A stretch of DNA of 39,616 nucleotides from Verrucomicrobiota bacterium (lineage in GTDB: Bacteria > Verrucomicrobiota > Verrucomicrobiia > Verrucomicrobiales > Akkermansiaceae): assembly GCA_027619375.1 (NCBI GenBank), contig JAQCFL010000008.1:1-39616 (forward strand), given 5' to 3'. The first letter of the stretch is position 1. Every line of letters starts with the position of its first letter. The position numbers were made by a program, and so were the translations under genes. Shown here one piece after another: positions 10,598 to 20,674 of the stretch. A model generated the notes under the pieces. It was given only the letters and a program-made list of their open reading frames with translations, had not been told where the DNA came from and made no database searches.

Positions 10598-11617
10598 TCA
10601 AGCCAGTTGAAACGTCTGACCTACTCCTCTCTTGCCGGCCAATTCATAAACCACGCTGGCCAATGCCACATCGCAGATGGCCATGCCGATGGGTATGGCC
10701 ACGATCCGTTCCTCATCCGATTCGCGGCACGCCTTTGTGCCAGAGACGATCTCGCCAATGGTGGCGTAAATCGGGGGGATGCCGCCTGGAAATTCCTCGC
10801 AGGTTTCTCCATTCTCGTCGGGATGATCCAGCGAGATTTTCTGGAAGTATTCCGCCAGCGGGATGTCATCGACGATGAACTTGTCCGCCTGGTGCAGGGC
10901 CGGAGCCGTGTAGGCGCAACCGCCCTCGATGCCAACCCCGAAGGCACCGGGAGCAAACCACTCCTGTTGGATGATCTGCACGTCGCCGTTGGTGCAGGTG
11001 GAAATCACCTCCGCGCCGCGGAGGCAACGTTCGGCAGTGTCGCAAAGCACGACCTCACCCGAAAAGTAGTCGGCGGCCTGCGATCCCAGGACGGTCATCG
11101 CCTCCGGCCGGACATCGTAGAGCCGCACCTGACGCAGTCCAGGCAGCACGTGGGTGAGAAATCGCAGGTGCTTGGCACCTTCAAATCCGCAGCCTGCCAC
11201 GGCAAGAGTCTCAGCCCCGGGCCGTGCGCAAAGCCTGGCAATTGCCGCACTAACGGCCGCAGTTCGCAGCCCGGTCAGGTAAGCGCAGTCCATGATGGCA
11301 AGGGGCACCCCTGTGTCGATGTCGTTGAAGACCTGCACGCCGGTGACGTTTGGCAGATCCCACTCCCGGTTTCGGGGAAACCCTCCGACCCATTTCAGGC
11401 CGCAGGCACCCAGTTGCCGCAAATAGGCCGGCATGGCGTGGATGAAGTTTTCCGGGTGGGTGCCGGTGGGATGCACTCCAATTTTCGGATGCATCTCGTA
11501 GGTGCCGGCGGCATGTTCCCGAAGAGCCCCCTCCACGGCCGTCAAAACATGGTCCGGTGTCAAATCAAGGCTTTCCACGTCACGCCGCGACAAGAGCAGA
11601 ACATCGAGTGATTTCAT
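10598..11617 (-). CDS. Ornithine cyclodeaminase / mu-crystallin family protein
   Basis: 'LKWVGGFPRNRE…GVPLAIMDCAYLTGLRTAAVSAAIARLCARPGAETLAVAGCGFEGAKHL' and 'EVISTCTN' family motifs; start chosen at MKSLDVLLL. Confidence 0.8.
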   Translation of the reverse strand: MKSLDVLLLSRRDVESLDLTPDHVLTAVEGALREHAAGTYEMHPKIGVHPTGTHPENFIHAMPAYLRQLGACGLKWVGGFPRNREWDLPNVTGVQVFNDIDTGVPLAIMDCAYLTGLRTAAVSAAIARLCARPGAETLAVAGCGFEGAKHLRFLTHVLPGLRQVRLYDVRPEAMTVLGSQAADYFSGEVVLCDTAERCLRGAEVISTCTNGDVQIIQQEWFAPGAFGVGIEGGCAYTAPALHQADKFIVDDIPLAEYFQKISLDHPDENGETCEEFPGGIPPIYATIGEIVSGTKACRESDEERIVAIPIGMAICDVALASVVYELAGKRGVGQTFQLA

Positions 11618-11701
11618 CCGGCCACCGTCCTCCCGACCGGTCGCAGAGGCAACGTCAGAACAATGGATGACCACTCTACATCAAAATACGGCGAATCAAC
11701 G

Positions 11702-12778
11702 CTACCGCTGCACCCGCGCATTCCCCTTCCAGATGCTCCAGACCTGATCCTCATCCGCCGGCTGCCCGTAGTCGGTCAGCAACGTCGCGGCGAGCGCTCC
11801 GCTGGCCCAGCCAAACTGCGCACACCTCTCGCCTTCCCAGCCCCGGAGAATGCCGTAGAGCAACCCGCCCACAAAGCCGTCACCACCGCCGATGCGGTCC
11901 AGCACACCGATCTCGCGCGGCATGATGACGTGCCAGTCGTCGCCGTCGGCCACGATACCACCCCATTCGTGCAGGTTCACGCTGATCACTTCCCGCAAAG
12001 TCGTTCCATAAACCGAGGCGTTGGGGAACTTCTCCTTCACGCGGTTGATCATCGCCTTGAAGCCGTCAATCTTCGCCGCAATCCCGCTTCCGCCCGCTTC
12101 CGGACCTTCCACACCGAGACACAACTGAAAGTCCTCTTCGTTCCCCACGAGAATGTCGGCCAACGTGCCGATCTCATGAAACGCCGCCGTCAACTCCTCC
12201 TCGCGGCCCTTCCAGAACGTGGCCCGGTGATTGAGGTCGAAGGAGATCTTCGTGCCGTGCTTCTTTGCGGCCCGCACCACATCCAGGCAGAACTTCGTCG
12301 ACTCCACCGAGAGCGCCGCGATCAATCCCGACAAGTGTACGATCTGCGCCCCGTCCTCTCCAAAAATCCGCTCCAGATCGAAGTCCTTCGCATTGAGCTC
12401 GCGTCCCACCTCCCCGGCGCGGTCGTTCCAAACCCTTGGCCCACGGGATCCAACGCCGCTGTCCGCCATGTTGATCTGATGGCGATAGCCCCAAGGCCCT
12501 CCTTGCTCGATTTCCGGCCCCTCATAATCCATGTGCCGGCTTGCCAGATTGTCCTTGATGAAGCGCGAGACCGGACTGCCCTTCACGAAGGAGGTCAGAA
12601 TCTTCACCGGCAATCCGAGGTAGGAAGCCACGCTGCCCACATTGGATTCCGCGCTGCTCGCCGTCATCTTGAAGGTGTCGGAGCAATGAAACGGCTGGCC
12701 ATTCACTGGTGTGAGTCGGGTCCCCATGCTCGTGGGGATCACGAGCGCGTATTTGCAGTTCTGTTTGAGTTCGATCAT
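11702..12778 (-). CDS. PfkB-family sugar kinase (2-keto-3-deoxygluconate kinase-like)
   Basis: PfkB signature 'DRIGGGDGFVGGLLYGIL'; start chosen at MIELKQNCKYALVIPTSMGTRLTP. Confidence 0.8.
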   Translation of the reverse strand: MIELKQNCKYALVIPTSMGTRLTPVNGQPFHCSDTFKMTASSAESNVGSVASYLGLPVKILTSFVKGSPVSRFIKDNLASRHMDYEGPEIEQGGPWGYRHQINMADSGVGSRGPRVWNDRAGEVGRELNAKDFDLERIFGEDGAQIVHLSGLIAALSVESTKFCLDVVRAAKKHGTKISFDLNHRATFWKGREEELTAAFHEIGTLADILVGNEEDFQLCLGVEGPEAGGSGIAAKIDGFKAMINRVKEKFPNASVYGTTLREVISVNLHEWGGIVADGDDWHVIMPREIGVLDRIGGGDGFVGGLLYGILRGWEGERCAQFGWASGALAATLLTDYGQPADEDQVWSIWKGNARVQR

Positions 12779-13008
12779 GACGGTTCCAAGGCAGGAATAC
12801 CTGCATGGCAGGTAACAGGAGCAGCGAGGATGGGCAAGCACTACACCAGCGCTTTCCCAGCAGTCAGATCCGGGGCCCAAGAAACGAGAACAGCGTCAAA
12901 ATAAGTGGCTGGAGCCCACAATGACCACTTGGCACGCATGGGAGGATCTGCCACCGTCCCGCCCACAGAGCCAACCCGCCATATCTACCCAAATACCCCT
13001 GATTATCC

Positions 13009-13797
13009 ATGCCAGCCCAAGACTATCTCCACAAATTGTTCGCCCTCGAAGGTAAAGTAGCCGTCGTCATCGGCGGGACCGGCGAACTCTGCGGCACCAT
13101 GGCCGAGGGCCTCGCCAAAGCCGGAGCACAGGTGGTTCTGGTCGGACGCAGTGAAGAGAAGGCCAACGCCCGCCTCGAAACCATCCGGGCCGCCGGTGGT
13201 TCCGCCTATTTCGCCCGAGGCGAGGTCTCCGATCGCGAGTCCCTCAACGATCTCCTCGACAGCGTCATCGCCCAGTCCGGCCGCGCCGACATCCTCGTCA
13301 ATGGCGCCGGCATCAACTCCCCCACCCCCTTCCTCGAGATCACCGACGCCGATGTGCACCGCATCATCGACACCAACCTGATCGGCGTCTTCCGCGCCTG
13401 CCAGATCTTCGGCAACTACTTCCTCAGCCGCGACGTGCAGGGCTCCATCATCAACGTCGGCTCCATCTCCGGCCTGAACCCGCTCTCCCGCGTCTTCACC
13501 TACTCCTGTTCCAAGGCCGCCGTGCACAACCTCACCCGGAACCTCGCCCGGGAGTGGGCCGACCGGGATATCCGCGTCAACACCCTCGTCCCCGGCTTCT
13601 TCCCCGCCGAACAGAACCGCGCCGTCCTCGACGAGAGCCGCGTCGCTGAAATCCTCCGCCACACTCCGGCCTCACGCTTCGGCAACTCGGCGGAACTCAT
13701 CGGTGCCACACTCCTCCTGGCCTCGAACTCGGCCGGCGGATTCATCACCGGCACCGAACTGGTGGTCGATGGCGGTTTCAACGCGATGAGCATCTGA
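13009..13797 (+). CDS. SDR-family oxidoreductase
   Basis: Glycine-rich NAD(P)-binding '[28 protein letters not shown]', 'VNGAGIN', YSCSKAA catalytic motif. Confidence 0.85.
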   Translation: MPAQDYLHKLFALEGKVAVVIGGTGELCGTMAEGLAKAGAQVVLVGRSEEKANARLETIRAAGGSAYFARGEVSDRESLNDLLDSVIAQSGRADILVNGAGINSPTPFLEITDADVHRIIDTNLIGVFRACQIFGNYFLSRDVQGSIINVGSISGLNPLSRVFTYSCSKAAVHNLTRNLAREWADRDIRVNTLVPGFFPAEQNRAVLDESRVAEILRHTPASRFGNSAELIGATLLLASNSAGGFITGTELVVDGGFNAMSI

Positions 13798-14013
13798 GGA
13801 ACCCTCCTCCCTTGGCACCCACCGGATTCACCTGATCACGGAAATCCCGGGCAAAATCCCGCCATCCACACTCCGCAATGGATGGGAGAATCGCGAATCG
13901 TTCCAATCCCTTGAAATAACGGGATTCTGCCCCAGAGTGTCTTGCTCGGGGGGGCAACGGGGTGTATGGATCGCCCGCCCGCACCGGGCTCACTGTCTTT
14001 CCCATACGCTCCT

Positions 14014-17000
14014 ATGCTCAAGTGGACTCTCCAAAAAATCGTCGGATCGAAAAATCAGCGCGAAATCAAGCGCCTCCGGCCGATCATCGCCAAAATCAAT
14101 GAATTCGAGGAGAGGCTCCAGCGGGGCACCCTGGAGGATCTCCACGCCAAGGTCCGCGCCTGGCAAACACACCTCCACCGCTATCTTCCCCTCGAGCATC
14201 TCGCCACCAGACGCGAGATCCAGCGCATGGACAGCGAGGGCCTCGCCACCACCTCCGCCGCCCTCGAAGAACGCATCGCCCCCCTCCGCCAGGAGTTCTC
14301 CAGCCTCCCCGCCCGCGTCCAGGCCACCCCCGAGTCCATCGACGCCGCGAAGACGGCCTTCCACGCCATCGAGGACGAGTTCCCCAAGGTCCGCGCCAAG
14401 TATCTCGACGAAATCCTCCCCGAGGCCTACGCCGTCGTCAAAAACGCCGCGCGCCGCCTCGTCGGCAGCACCATCACCATTTGCGACCAGCCCCTCGACT
14501 GGGACATGGTCCACTTCGACGTGCAGCTCATCGGTGGCGCCACCCTGCACCGCAACATGATTGCGGAAATGCAAACAGGTGAGGGCAAGACCCTCGTCGC
14601 CACCCTCCCCGTCTTCCTCAACGCCCTCACCGGCCTCGGCGTCCACGTCGTCACGGTGAACGACTACCTCGCCCGACGCGACTCCGAATGGATGGGCGCG
14701 GTCTTCAAGTTCCTCGGCCTCACCGTCGGAACGATCCAGAACCAGATGCCCCCCCACGAACGCCGGGAGCAATACGCCTGCGACATCACCTACGGCACCA
14801 ACGCCGAATTCGGCTTCGACTACCTGCGCGACAACGGCATGGCCTCCTCCCGCAGCGAGCAGGTCCAGCGCGGCCACTACTTTGCCATCATCGACGAGGT
14901 CGACTCCATCCTCATCGACGAGGCCCGCACCCCCCTCATCATCTCCGGCCCCTCCTCCGTGGCCACCTCCACCGAGATCTACGACCGCCACAAGCCGCTC
15001 ATCGAGCAACTCGTCAAAAAGCAGAACCAACTCTGCAACGACCTCGCCGAGGAGGCCAAAAAGGCCCTCGAAGCTGGCGACGACGACCTCGCCGGCCAGT
15101 GCATGTTCAAAATCAAGCTCGGCCAGCCCCGCAACCGCCAACTCCTCCGCCTCATGGAGGATCCCGACCTGCGCCGCCTCCTCCAGAAGTCCGAGCTGTC
15201 CATGTACCAGGACGCCCAAAAGCGCGCCCTCTTCCAAATCAAGGAGGAGATCTTCTTCACCATCGACGAGAAAAGCCACGACGCCGACCTCATGGAAATG
15301 GGGCGCAACTTCCTTTCCCCCGACGATCCGGACGCCTTCGTCCTCCCCGACCTCGCCTCCGCCTTCGCGGAAATCGACGCCAACCTGGAACTCCCCGACG
15401 AGGTCCGCGCCAAGAAGAAGGAAGAAGTGCAGATCCGCCTCGACGGACAGGGCGAGCGCATGCACGCCATCTCCCAGCTTTTGAAGGCCTACTGCCTCTA
15501 TGAGAAGGACGTCGAGTATGTCGTGCAGGGCGGCAAGGTCGTCATCGTCGATTCCAACACCGGCCGCGAAATGCCCGGTCGCCGCTGGTCGGATGGCCTG
15601 CACCAGGCCGTGGAAGCCAAGGAGGGCGTCGCCGTCGAACAGGAGACGCAAACCTACGCCACCATCACCATCCAGAACTACTTCCGCCTCTATGAAAAAC
15701 TCGCCGGCATGACCGGAACGGCGGAAACAGAAGCGGCCGAATTTTCCGACATCTACGGCCTCGACGTTCTCCCCATCCCCACCAACCAACCGAACCAGCG
15801 CACCGACCGCAACGATCAGGTCTTCAAGACCCGCCGCGAGAAATACAACGCGGTCATCACCGTCATTCAGGAAGCCCACACCAAGGGGCAACCGGTCCTC
15901 GTCGGCACCGCTTCGGTGGAATCCTCCGAGACCCTGGCCCGCATGCTGAAACGCGCCAAGATTCCCCACGCCGTCCTCAACGCCAAACTCCACCGCCAGG
16001 AAGCCGAGATTGTCTCCCGCGCCGGACACAAGGGCTCCGTGACCGTCTCCACCAACATGGCCGGTCGGGGAACGGACATCAAACTCTCCGAAGGCGTCGC
16101 CGAACTCGGCGGCCTCTTCGTGGTCGGCACCGAGCGCCACGAATCCCGCCGTATCGATCGCCAGCTTCGCGGTCGTTGCGCCCGGCAGGGCGATCCCGGG
16201 ATGTCCCAGTTCTTCATCTCCTTCGAGGATGACCTCATGCGCAACTTCGCCGCCGCCGAGCGAATGACCTCCATGATGGAGCGCTTCGGCATGGAGGACG
16301 GCGAGGCCCTCGAACACCGCTGGCTCAACCGCTCCGTGGAAACCGCGCAAAAGCGGGTCGAACAAAACCGCTACCGCCAGCGCAAATACGTCCTCGATTT
16401 CGACGACGTCATGAACAAGCAGCGCGAGGTCGTCTATGGCTACCGCAACGAAGTCCTCGGCTCCGAAGATCCCCGCGAACTCATCTACGAACTCATCGAG
16501 AAAGCCATTCCCGAAAAGGTGGAAAGCTACCTCCTCGACCGGGATGAGGGATCACCCGATTACAACGAACTGATCGGCTGGGTGAACACCACCTTCCCCC
16601 TTCGTTTGGACCGCGAGGCCAATACCTTCGAAGAAAAAACTCCCAAGGAGATCACCGAATTCATCGTCGCCCAGGTCAAGCAGGCCTACGAGCTGAAGGT
16701 CACCCACGAGGAGCCCCAGCTCCTCGACAACCTCGAGCGCCACATCATGCTCGTCGCCATCGACCGTCTCTGGCAAGAGCACCTCTACAACATGGATTCC
16801 CTCCGCGACGGCGTCCACCTCCGCGCCCAAGGCCAGAAAGATCCCCTCATCGAATACAAGAACGAGGCCTACGCGCTTTTCGTGACGCTCATGGACAGCA
16901 TCGACAACGAGGTCCTCAACAACCTCTTCCGCTCCACCACCAATCTGGAGAAGTTCGAGCAGTTCATGCACAACCTCCCCTTCCAGCTCAGCGGCACGGA

Positions 17001-17184
17001 GGCCCCCGCCCCCATCGGGCGGGACAACATCGCCACCTCCGGTTCCTCCGCCGCCCCGGGAGGAGATGGAGGACTCAAACTCAACCTCCCCAAGCGCCGG
17101 CCGACCCTGAAAACAGGCCGGAATGAGCTCTGCCCCTGCGGCTCCGGCAAGAAGTTCAAGTCCTGCTGCGGCCGGGAAGCGTAG
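14014..17184 (+). CDS. secA: Preprotein translocase subunit SecA
   Basis: 'MIAEMQTGEGKTLVATLPVFLNAL', 'VNDYLARRDSEWMG', 'TNMAGRGTDIKL', C-terminal zinc motif 'RNELCPCGSGKKFKSCCG'; start at MLKWTLQKIVGSKNQREIKR. Confidence 0.97.
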   Translation: MLKWTLQKIVGSKNQREIKRLRPIIAKINEFEERLQRGTLEDLHAKVRAWQTHLHRYLPLEHLATRREIQRMDSEGLATTSAALEERIAPLRQEFSSLPARVQATPESIDAAKTAFHAIEDEFPKVRAKYLDEILPEAYAVVKNAARRLVGSTITICDQPLDWDMVHFDVQLIGGATLHRNMIAEMQTGEGKTLVATLPVFLNALTGLGVHVVTVNDYLARRDSEWMGAVFKFLGLTVGTIQNQMPPHERREQYACDITYGTNAEFGFDYLRDNGMASSRSEQVQRGHYFAIIDEVDSILIDEARTPLIISGPSSVATSTEIYDRHKPLIEQLVKKQNQLCNDLAEEAKKALEAGDDDLAGQCMFKIKLGQPRNRQLLRLMEDPDLRRLLQKSELSMYQDAQKRALFQIKEEIFFTIDEKSHDADLMEMGRNFLSPDDPDAFVLPDLASAFAEIDANLELPDEVRAKKKEEVQIRLDGQGERMHAISQLLKAYCLYEKDVEYVVQGGKVVIVDSNTGREMPGRRWSDGLHQAVEAKEGVAVEQETQTYATITIQNYFRLYEKLAGMTGTAETEAAEFSDIYGLDVLPIPTNQPNQRTDRNDQVFKTRREKYNAVITVIQEAHTKGQPVLVGTASVESSETLARMLKRAKIPHAVLNAKLHRQEAEIVSRAGHKGSVTVSTNMAGRGTDIKLSEGVAELGGLFVVGTERHESRRIDRQLRGRCARQGDPGMSQFFISFEDDLMRNFAAAERMTSMMERFGMEDGEALEHRWLNRSVETAQKRVEQNRYRQRKYVLDFDDVMNKQREVVYGYRNEVLGSEDPRELIYELIEKAIPEKVESYLLDRDEGSPDYNELIGWVNTTFPLRLDREANTFEEKTPKEITEFIVAQVKQAYELKVTHEEPQLLDNLERHIMLVAIDRLWQEHLYNMDSLRDGVHLRAQGQKDPLIEYKNEAYALFVTLMDSIDNEVLNNLFRSTTNLEKFEQFMHNLPFQLSGTEAPAPIGRDNIATSGSSAAPGGDGGLKLNLPKRRPTLKTGRNELCPCGSGKKFKSCCGREA

Positions 17185-17307
17185 ATTGAGGCCCATCGGA
17201 CCCCGAATTGGAGCAAAAACCCCGTATTTCCTGCCAAAACTTGGCTTGACGAACTCCGGGGCCACTCCTAGTCTCCGCGCCCCTACCCTGCACAGGAGAG
17301 ATTACAC

Positions 17308-17574
17308 ATGGCGAAAAACACCATCCGCGGCATCATCGTAAAGAAGGGCGAGTCTGTTGACCGCGCCCTCAAGCGTCTCAAGACCAAGCTCGACACCGAA
17401 GGCATTCTCGAGGAGATGCGCCGTCGCCGTGCCTTTGAGACCCCCACCGAGCGCAAGATCCGCAAGGCCCGCACTTCGATCAAACGACACAAGGTCCGCT
17501 GGCGCTACGTCTCCGAAGGCACCGACGCCAAGAACGCCGAGCGCAAAGCCACTCGCGAAGCCGCCGAGGCCTGA
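17308..17574 (+). CDS. rpsU: 30S ribosomal protein bS21
   Basis: 88 aa; 'IRGIIVKKGESVDRALKRLKTKLDTEGILEEMRRRRAFETPTERKIRK'. Confidence 0.93.
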   Translation: MAKNTIRGIIVKKGESVDRALKRLKTKLDTEGILEEMRRRRAFETPTERKIRKARTSIKRHKVRWRYVSEGTDAKNAERKATREAAEA

Positions 17575-17603
17575 AGCCGCACGGTAACACAATTTTCAAA
17601 TTG

Positions 17604-17633
17604 GGCGGTCCGTTTCGGACCGCCTTTTTTTTT
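17604..17633 (+). terminator. Intrinsic terminator after rpsU
   Basis: Perfect 9-bp stem GGCGGTCCG-TTT-CGGACCGCC followed by nine Ts. Confidence 0.92.
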
Positions 17634-17737
17634 GTGGTCTGCCGCAGAATCTGTGGGCGACTGAGCGTTGCCTGCGAGCGGAATTTTGCCGCTGCGTGAC
17701 CGATGATAGCAGGTCGGCCCAAGCCGATTTCGACACT

Positions 17738-17887
17738 GACGGTCGCTCCGCGCCGTCCGGTGGGTTGGCGCATCGAGAAACACTCCAACCCGGGCACGTT
17801 CGGAGGTCCGTCAATCAACGCTTTCATGCATCAACGCTTCATGCCGTGGGGAGAGGTGAAACAACCGGACGGCGCGGAGCGACCGTC
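17738..17887. repeat. 150-bp element bounded by 24-bp perfect inverted repeats
   Basis: 17738-17761 GACGGTCGCTCCGCGCCGTCCGGT and its exact reverse complement at 17864-17887; internal GGGTTGG (17762-17768) / CCAACCC (17785-17791). Confidence 0.85.
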
Positions 17888-17983
17888 CCCTTCGATCATT
17901 CAAGGAGAGCTGGCGTTTATTCTCCAGGGAAATCAATGTTGTTCTTAACTTGGCTGGTCCCTTCTAACACATTGCCTCCTGCT

Positions 17984-18000
17984 CGTGACGCCGCGTCACG
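17984..18000. repeat. Short perfect palindrome CGTGACG-CCG-CGTCACG
   Basis: 7-bp arms, 3-nt loop, intergenic upstream of trkH. Confidence 0.7.
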
Positions 18001-18124
18001 GGATCAAAACCTTCTCTTGATTCCACTACCATCGGGATGGTCCCCACCCGGTTGGCGAGACCACGCTACGCCCGGCACCCCCCCGCCATTGACTTACCCG
18101 GTGCGGCCCCGATAGTCTGCCTCC

Positions 18125-19870
18125 GTGCTGAACGCGCTCGATCCCATCCGAAGGCGTCTCGAAAGGCCCCTGCTGTTTGACGGATTGGCGTTCGCACTGG
18201 CCAGTGTCGCCGCCGGTCTGTTGCTCATGGAAATCGGCTGGGACCTCGACGCCGCCGCACGGGCATCGGTGATCCGCTCGTCTTTCGCCCTCGCCGGGCT
18301 CGTGCTGCTGCTGGAAGTCCTCCGCGTGGTTATTCTCCGCAGCGAGCGCACCAGCCTGTGGCAAAAGCTCCTGATGACCGGCATCCCCGCGCTCGCGCTG
18401 GCACAGATGTTCGTCGCCGAAGCCCTCTTCGGCGAGACCGGCGGCCTTGCCTTGCGCGGCACCGGTCTGCTGATGCTGGCGACCAGCCAGCTCACTCTAG
18501 TCGCCTCCGCCCTGCTGCGCCTCGTCCGGCTCACCGATCGCGCCTGGTTTCGGAAGGCCTCGCCCGGCATGCTGGTGGTGGGGAGCTTCGTCACCGTCAT
18601 CCTCATCGGCACCCTCCTCCTCAAAACCCCAAAGGCCACCTCCGGGGGCATCACCTGGATCGACTCGATCTTCACCAGCACCAGCGCGGTGTGTGTGACC
18701 GGCCTCATCGTGCGCGATACCGCCGTCGATTTCACCTTCAGCGGGCAGGCCATGATCCTTGTCCTCATTCAGATCGGAGGCCTCGGCGTGATGACCCTTG
18801 CCTACTTCCTCGCCCTCATGTCGGGTCAGGGCATCTCATTGCGCGACCGCGTGTTCCTCAATGAGATGCTGTCGCAGAACAACGTGCTGATGGTCGGCCG
18901 CTTCGTGTTGCGCATCGTCCTTATCACCCTGCTCCTCGAGGCGCTCGGCGCGTGGATCCTCCATCTCCGCTGGGGCGGTCTCGGCGGCGGTCTCTGGCAC
19001 AGCGTCTTCCACTCGGTCTCGGCCTTCTGCAATGCCGGCTTCTCCACCTTTTCCAGCGGCCTCATGGACGACGCCGCACGGGAGGAACGAGTCGTGCAGA
19101 CCGTGATCATGGTGCTGATCGTCCTCGGCGGGCTTGGCTTCGTCACCGCCGGACGCGTGCCCGGGCTCGTCTTCGCGCCGTTGCGGCGGAAGTTGTTGGA
19201 AACGCTCGGCCGACGGGGGCCGAAGGTGCGGGTGCCGGTCCACGTGCGGCTGGTTTTATTCACCACCGGAATCCTGTTGCTCGGCGGTGCGCTCGGCTTC
19301 ACCTGGGTCGATGCCGCCGACCCGTGGCCCGCCGCCTTCAACAGTGTCACCGCCCGCACGGCCGGCTTCAACATCACCGAGATGGCCGACCTGTCCGCTG
19401 CGGGCGTGGTGTTGATGTGCTTCCTGATGGTCGTCGGGGGCAGCCCCGGCGGAACCGCCGGGGGCTTGAAAACCACCACGGTCGCCCTCGGCGTGCTCGA
19501 AATCCGGCGCATCGTACTCGGCCGCACCGACGTGAATCTCTGGGGCCGCCGGGTGTCGCGCGACGTCCTCGACCGCTGCCACGCCACCCTGGTCCTCAGC
19601 TTCCTGTGGATCATCGCTTCCGTCGTCGCGGTCGCCGCGCTCGAGCCCCGACTCGCCCTCGACGACGTCATTTTCGAATGCGTCAGCGCCTTCTCGACCG
19701 TTGGCCTCAGCCGCGGCATCACCGGTGATCTCGGTACCGCCTCCAAACTGGTGATCATCACCACCATGCTGGTCGGCCGGATCGGCATCCTCGCTTTCGC
19801 CATTTCCCTCGGCGGTCGCCCGCGACCCCGGCATTTCCGCTACCCCGAAGCCCGCCTGCCCCTGAACTAA
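18125..19870 (+). CDS. TrkH/KtrB-family potassium uptake protein
   Basis: 581-aa membrane protein with repeated pore-loop segments ('DSIFTSTSAVCVTGLIVRDTAVDFTFSGQ', 'HSVSAFCNAGFSTF', 'NSVTARTAGFNITEM'); GTG start. Confidence 0.9.
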   Translation: MLNALDPIRRRLERPLLFDGLAFALASVAAGLLLMEIGWDLDAAARASVIRSSFALAGLVLLLEVLRVVILRSERTSLWQKLLMTGIPALALAQMFVAEALFGETGGLALRGTGLLMLATSQLTLVASALLRLVRLTDRAWFRKASPGMLVVGSFVTVILIGTLLLKTPKATSGGITWIDSIFTSTSAVCVTGLIVRDTAVDFTFSGQAMILVLIQIGGLGVMTLAYFLALMSGQGISLRDRVFLNEMLSQNNVLMVGRFVLRIVLITLLLEALGAWILHLRWGGLGGGLWHSVFHSVSAFCNAGFSTFSSGLMDDAAREERVVQTVIMVLIVLGGLGFVTAGRVPGLVFAPLRRKLLETLGRRGPKVRVPVHVRLVLFTTGILLLGGALGFTWVDAADPWPAAFNSVTARTAGFNITEMADLSAAGVVLMCFLMVVGGSPGGTAGGLKTTTVALGVLEIRRIVLGRTDVNLWGRRVSRDVLDRCHATLVLSFLWIIASVVAVAALEPRLALDDVIFECVSAFSTVGLSRGITGDLGTASKLVIITTMLVGRIGILAFAISLGGRPRPRHFRYPEARLPLN

Positions 19871-19871
19871 C

Positions 19872-20555
19872 ATGAAATACGGAATCATCGGAATCGGTGC
19901 CTTCGGGCGCAACCTCGTCATCGAGCTCTCCAAAATGGGCCACGAAATCCTCGCCGTCGATCTCTCCGAGAACGCGGTCGAGCGAATCAAGGACCACGCC
20001 GCCCTCGCCGTCGTCGCCGACGCGACCCGGGCCGCCGTGGTCGAGGAACTCGGACTCGCTTCGCTCGATGTGATTGTCGTGGCGATCGGCAAGCAGTTCG
20101 AGGCCAGCGTGCTGGTCTCCACCCGCCTCTACCAGGTGAAAGGACCCACCCTCTACGTCCGCGCGGTCAACGAGCTGCACGTCCAGCTCCTCGGGATGGC
20201 CGGGATCGAGGGCGTGATCCAGGTCGAGGCGCTGGCAGCCTCGCAGTTCGCGCGGCGGCTCGACAACCAGAGCCTCGTCCGCCACTTCGGGGTGGACCGC
20301 ACCCACGCGGTGGCGGAGATCGGCGTGCCGGAGACCTTCATCGGACGCACCCTGAGCGAGGTCGGACTGCGCCCGAAATACCGTCTGAACCTCATCACGA
20401 TCCGCCGCGGAAGCGTCCCGGAAGAGGCCGGCGAGGCCCTCGACTCCGTCCCCACCCCGGACTTGCGCTTCGAACGCGGCGACTTGCTCGTGGTTTACGG
20501 CCACGAGAATGATCTACGGTATTTCTCGGAGAAGGTCGTGGGTCAGGATGGTTGA
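19872..20555 (+). CDS. TrkA/KtrA-family RCK-domain potassium channel regulator
   Basis: Rossmann motif 'YGIIGIGAFGRNLVIELSKMGHEILAVD', RCK-C-like C-terminus; 1 nt between the trkH stop and this ATG. Confidence 0.9.
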   Translation: MKYGIIGIGAFGRNLVIELSKMGHEILAVDLSENAVERIKDHAALAVVADATRAAVVEELGLASLDVIVVAIGKQFEASVLVSTRLYQVKGPTLYVRAVNELHVQLLGMAGIEGVIQVEALAASQFARRLDNQSLVRHFGVDRTHAVAEIGVPETFIGRTLSEVGLRPKYRLNLITIRRGSVPEEAGEALDSVPTPDLRFERGDLLVVYGHENDLRYFSEKVVGQDG

Positions 20556-20674
20556 TGAACGATCAAGAGCCCGCTTTCACCCCTGCCGGATCGCCCTGCG
20601 GCCGCACTGCCCTTTGCGAGAAGGGAATAAATTGGTGAAGCCGCTTGCCGCTCCCCGGCCGGTGGGCTCCCCGC

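Noticed and set aside
13990-16365. 791-aa minus-strand ORF opposite secA
   Set aside because: Acidic/Gly/Val-rich shadow ORF on the antisense of a confidently identified secA; produced by GC-rich third-position bias.
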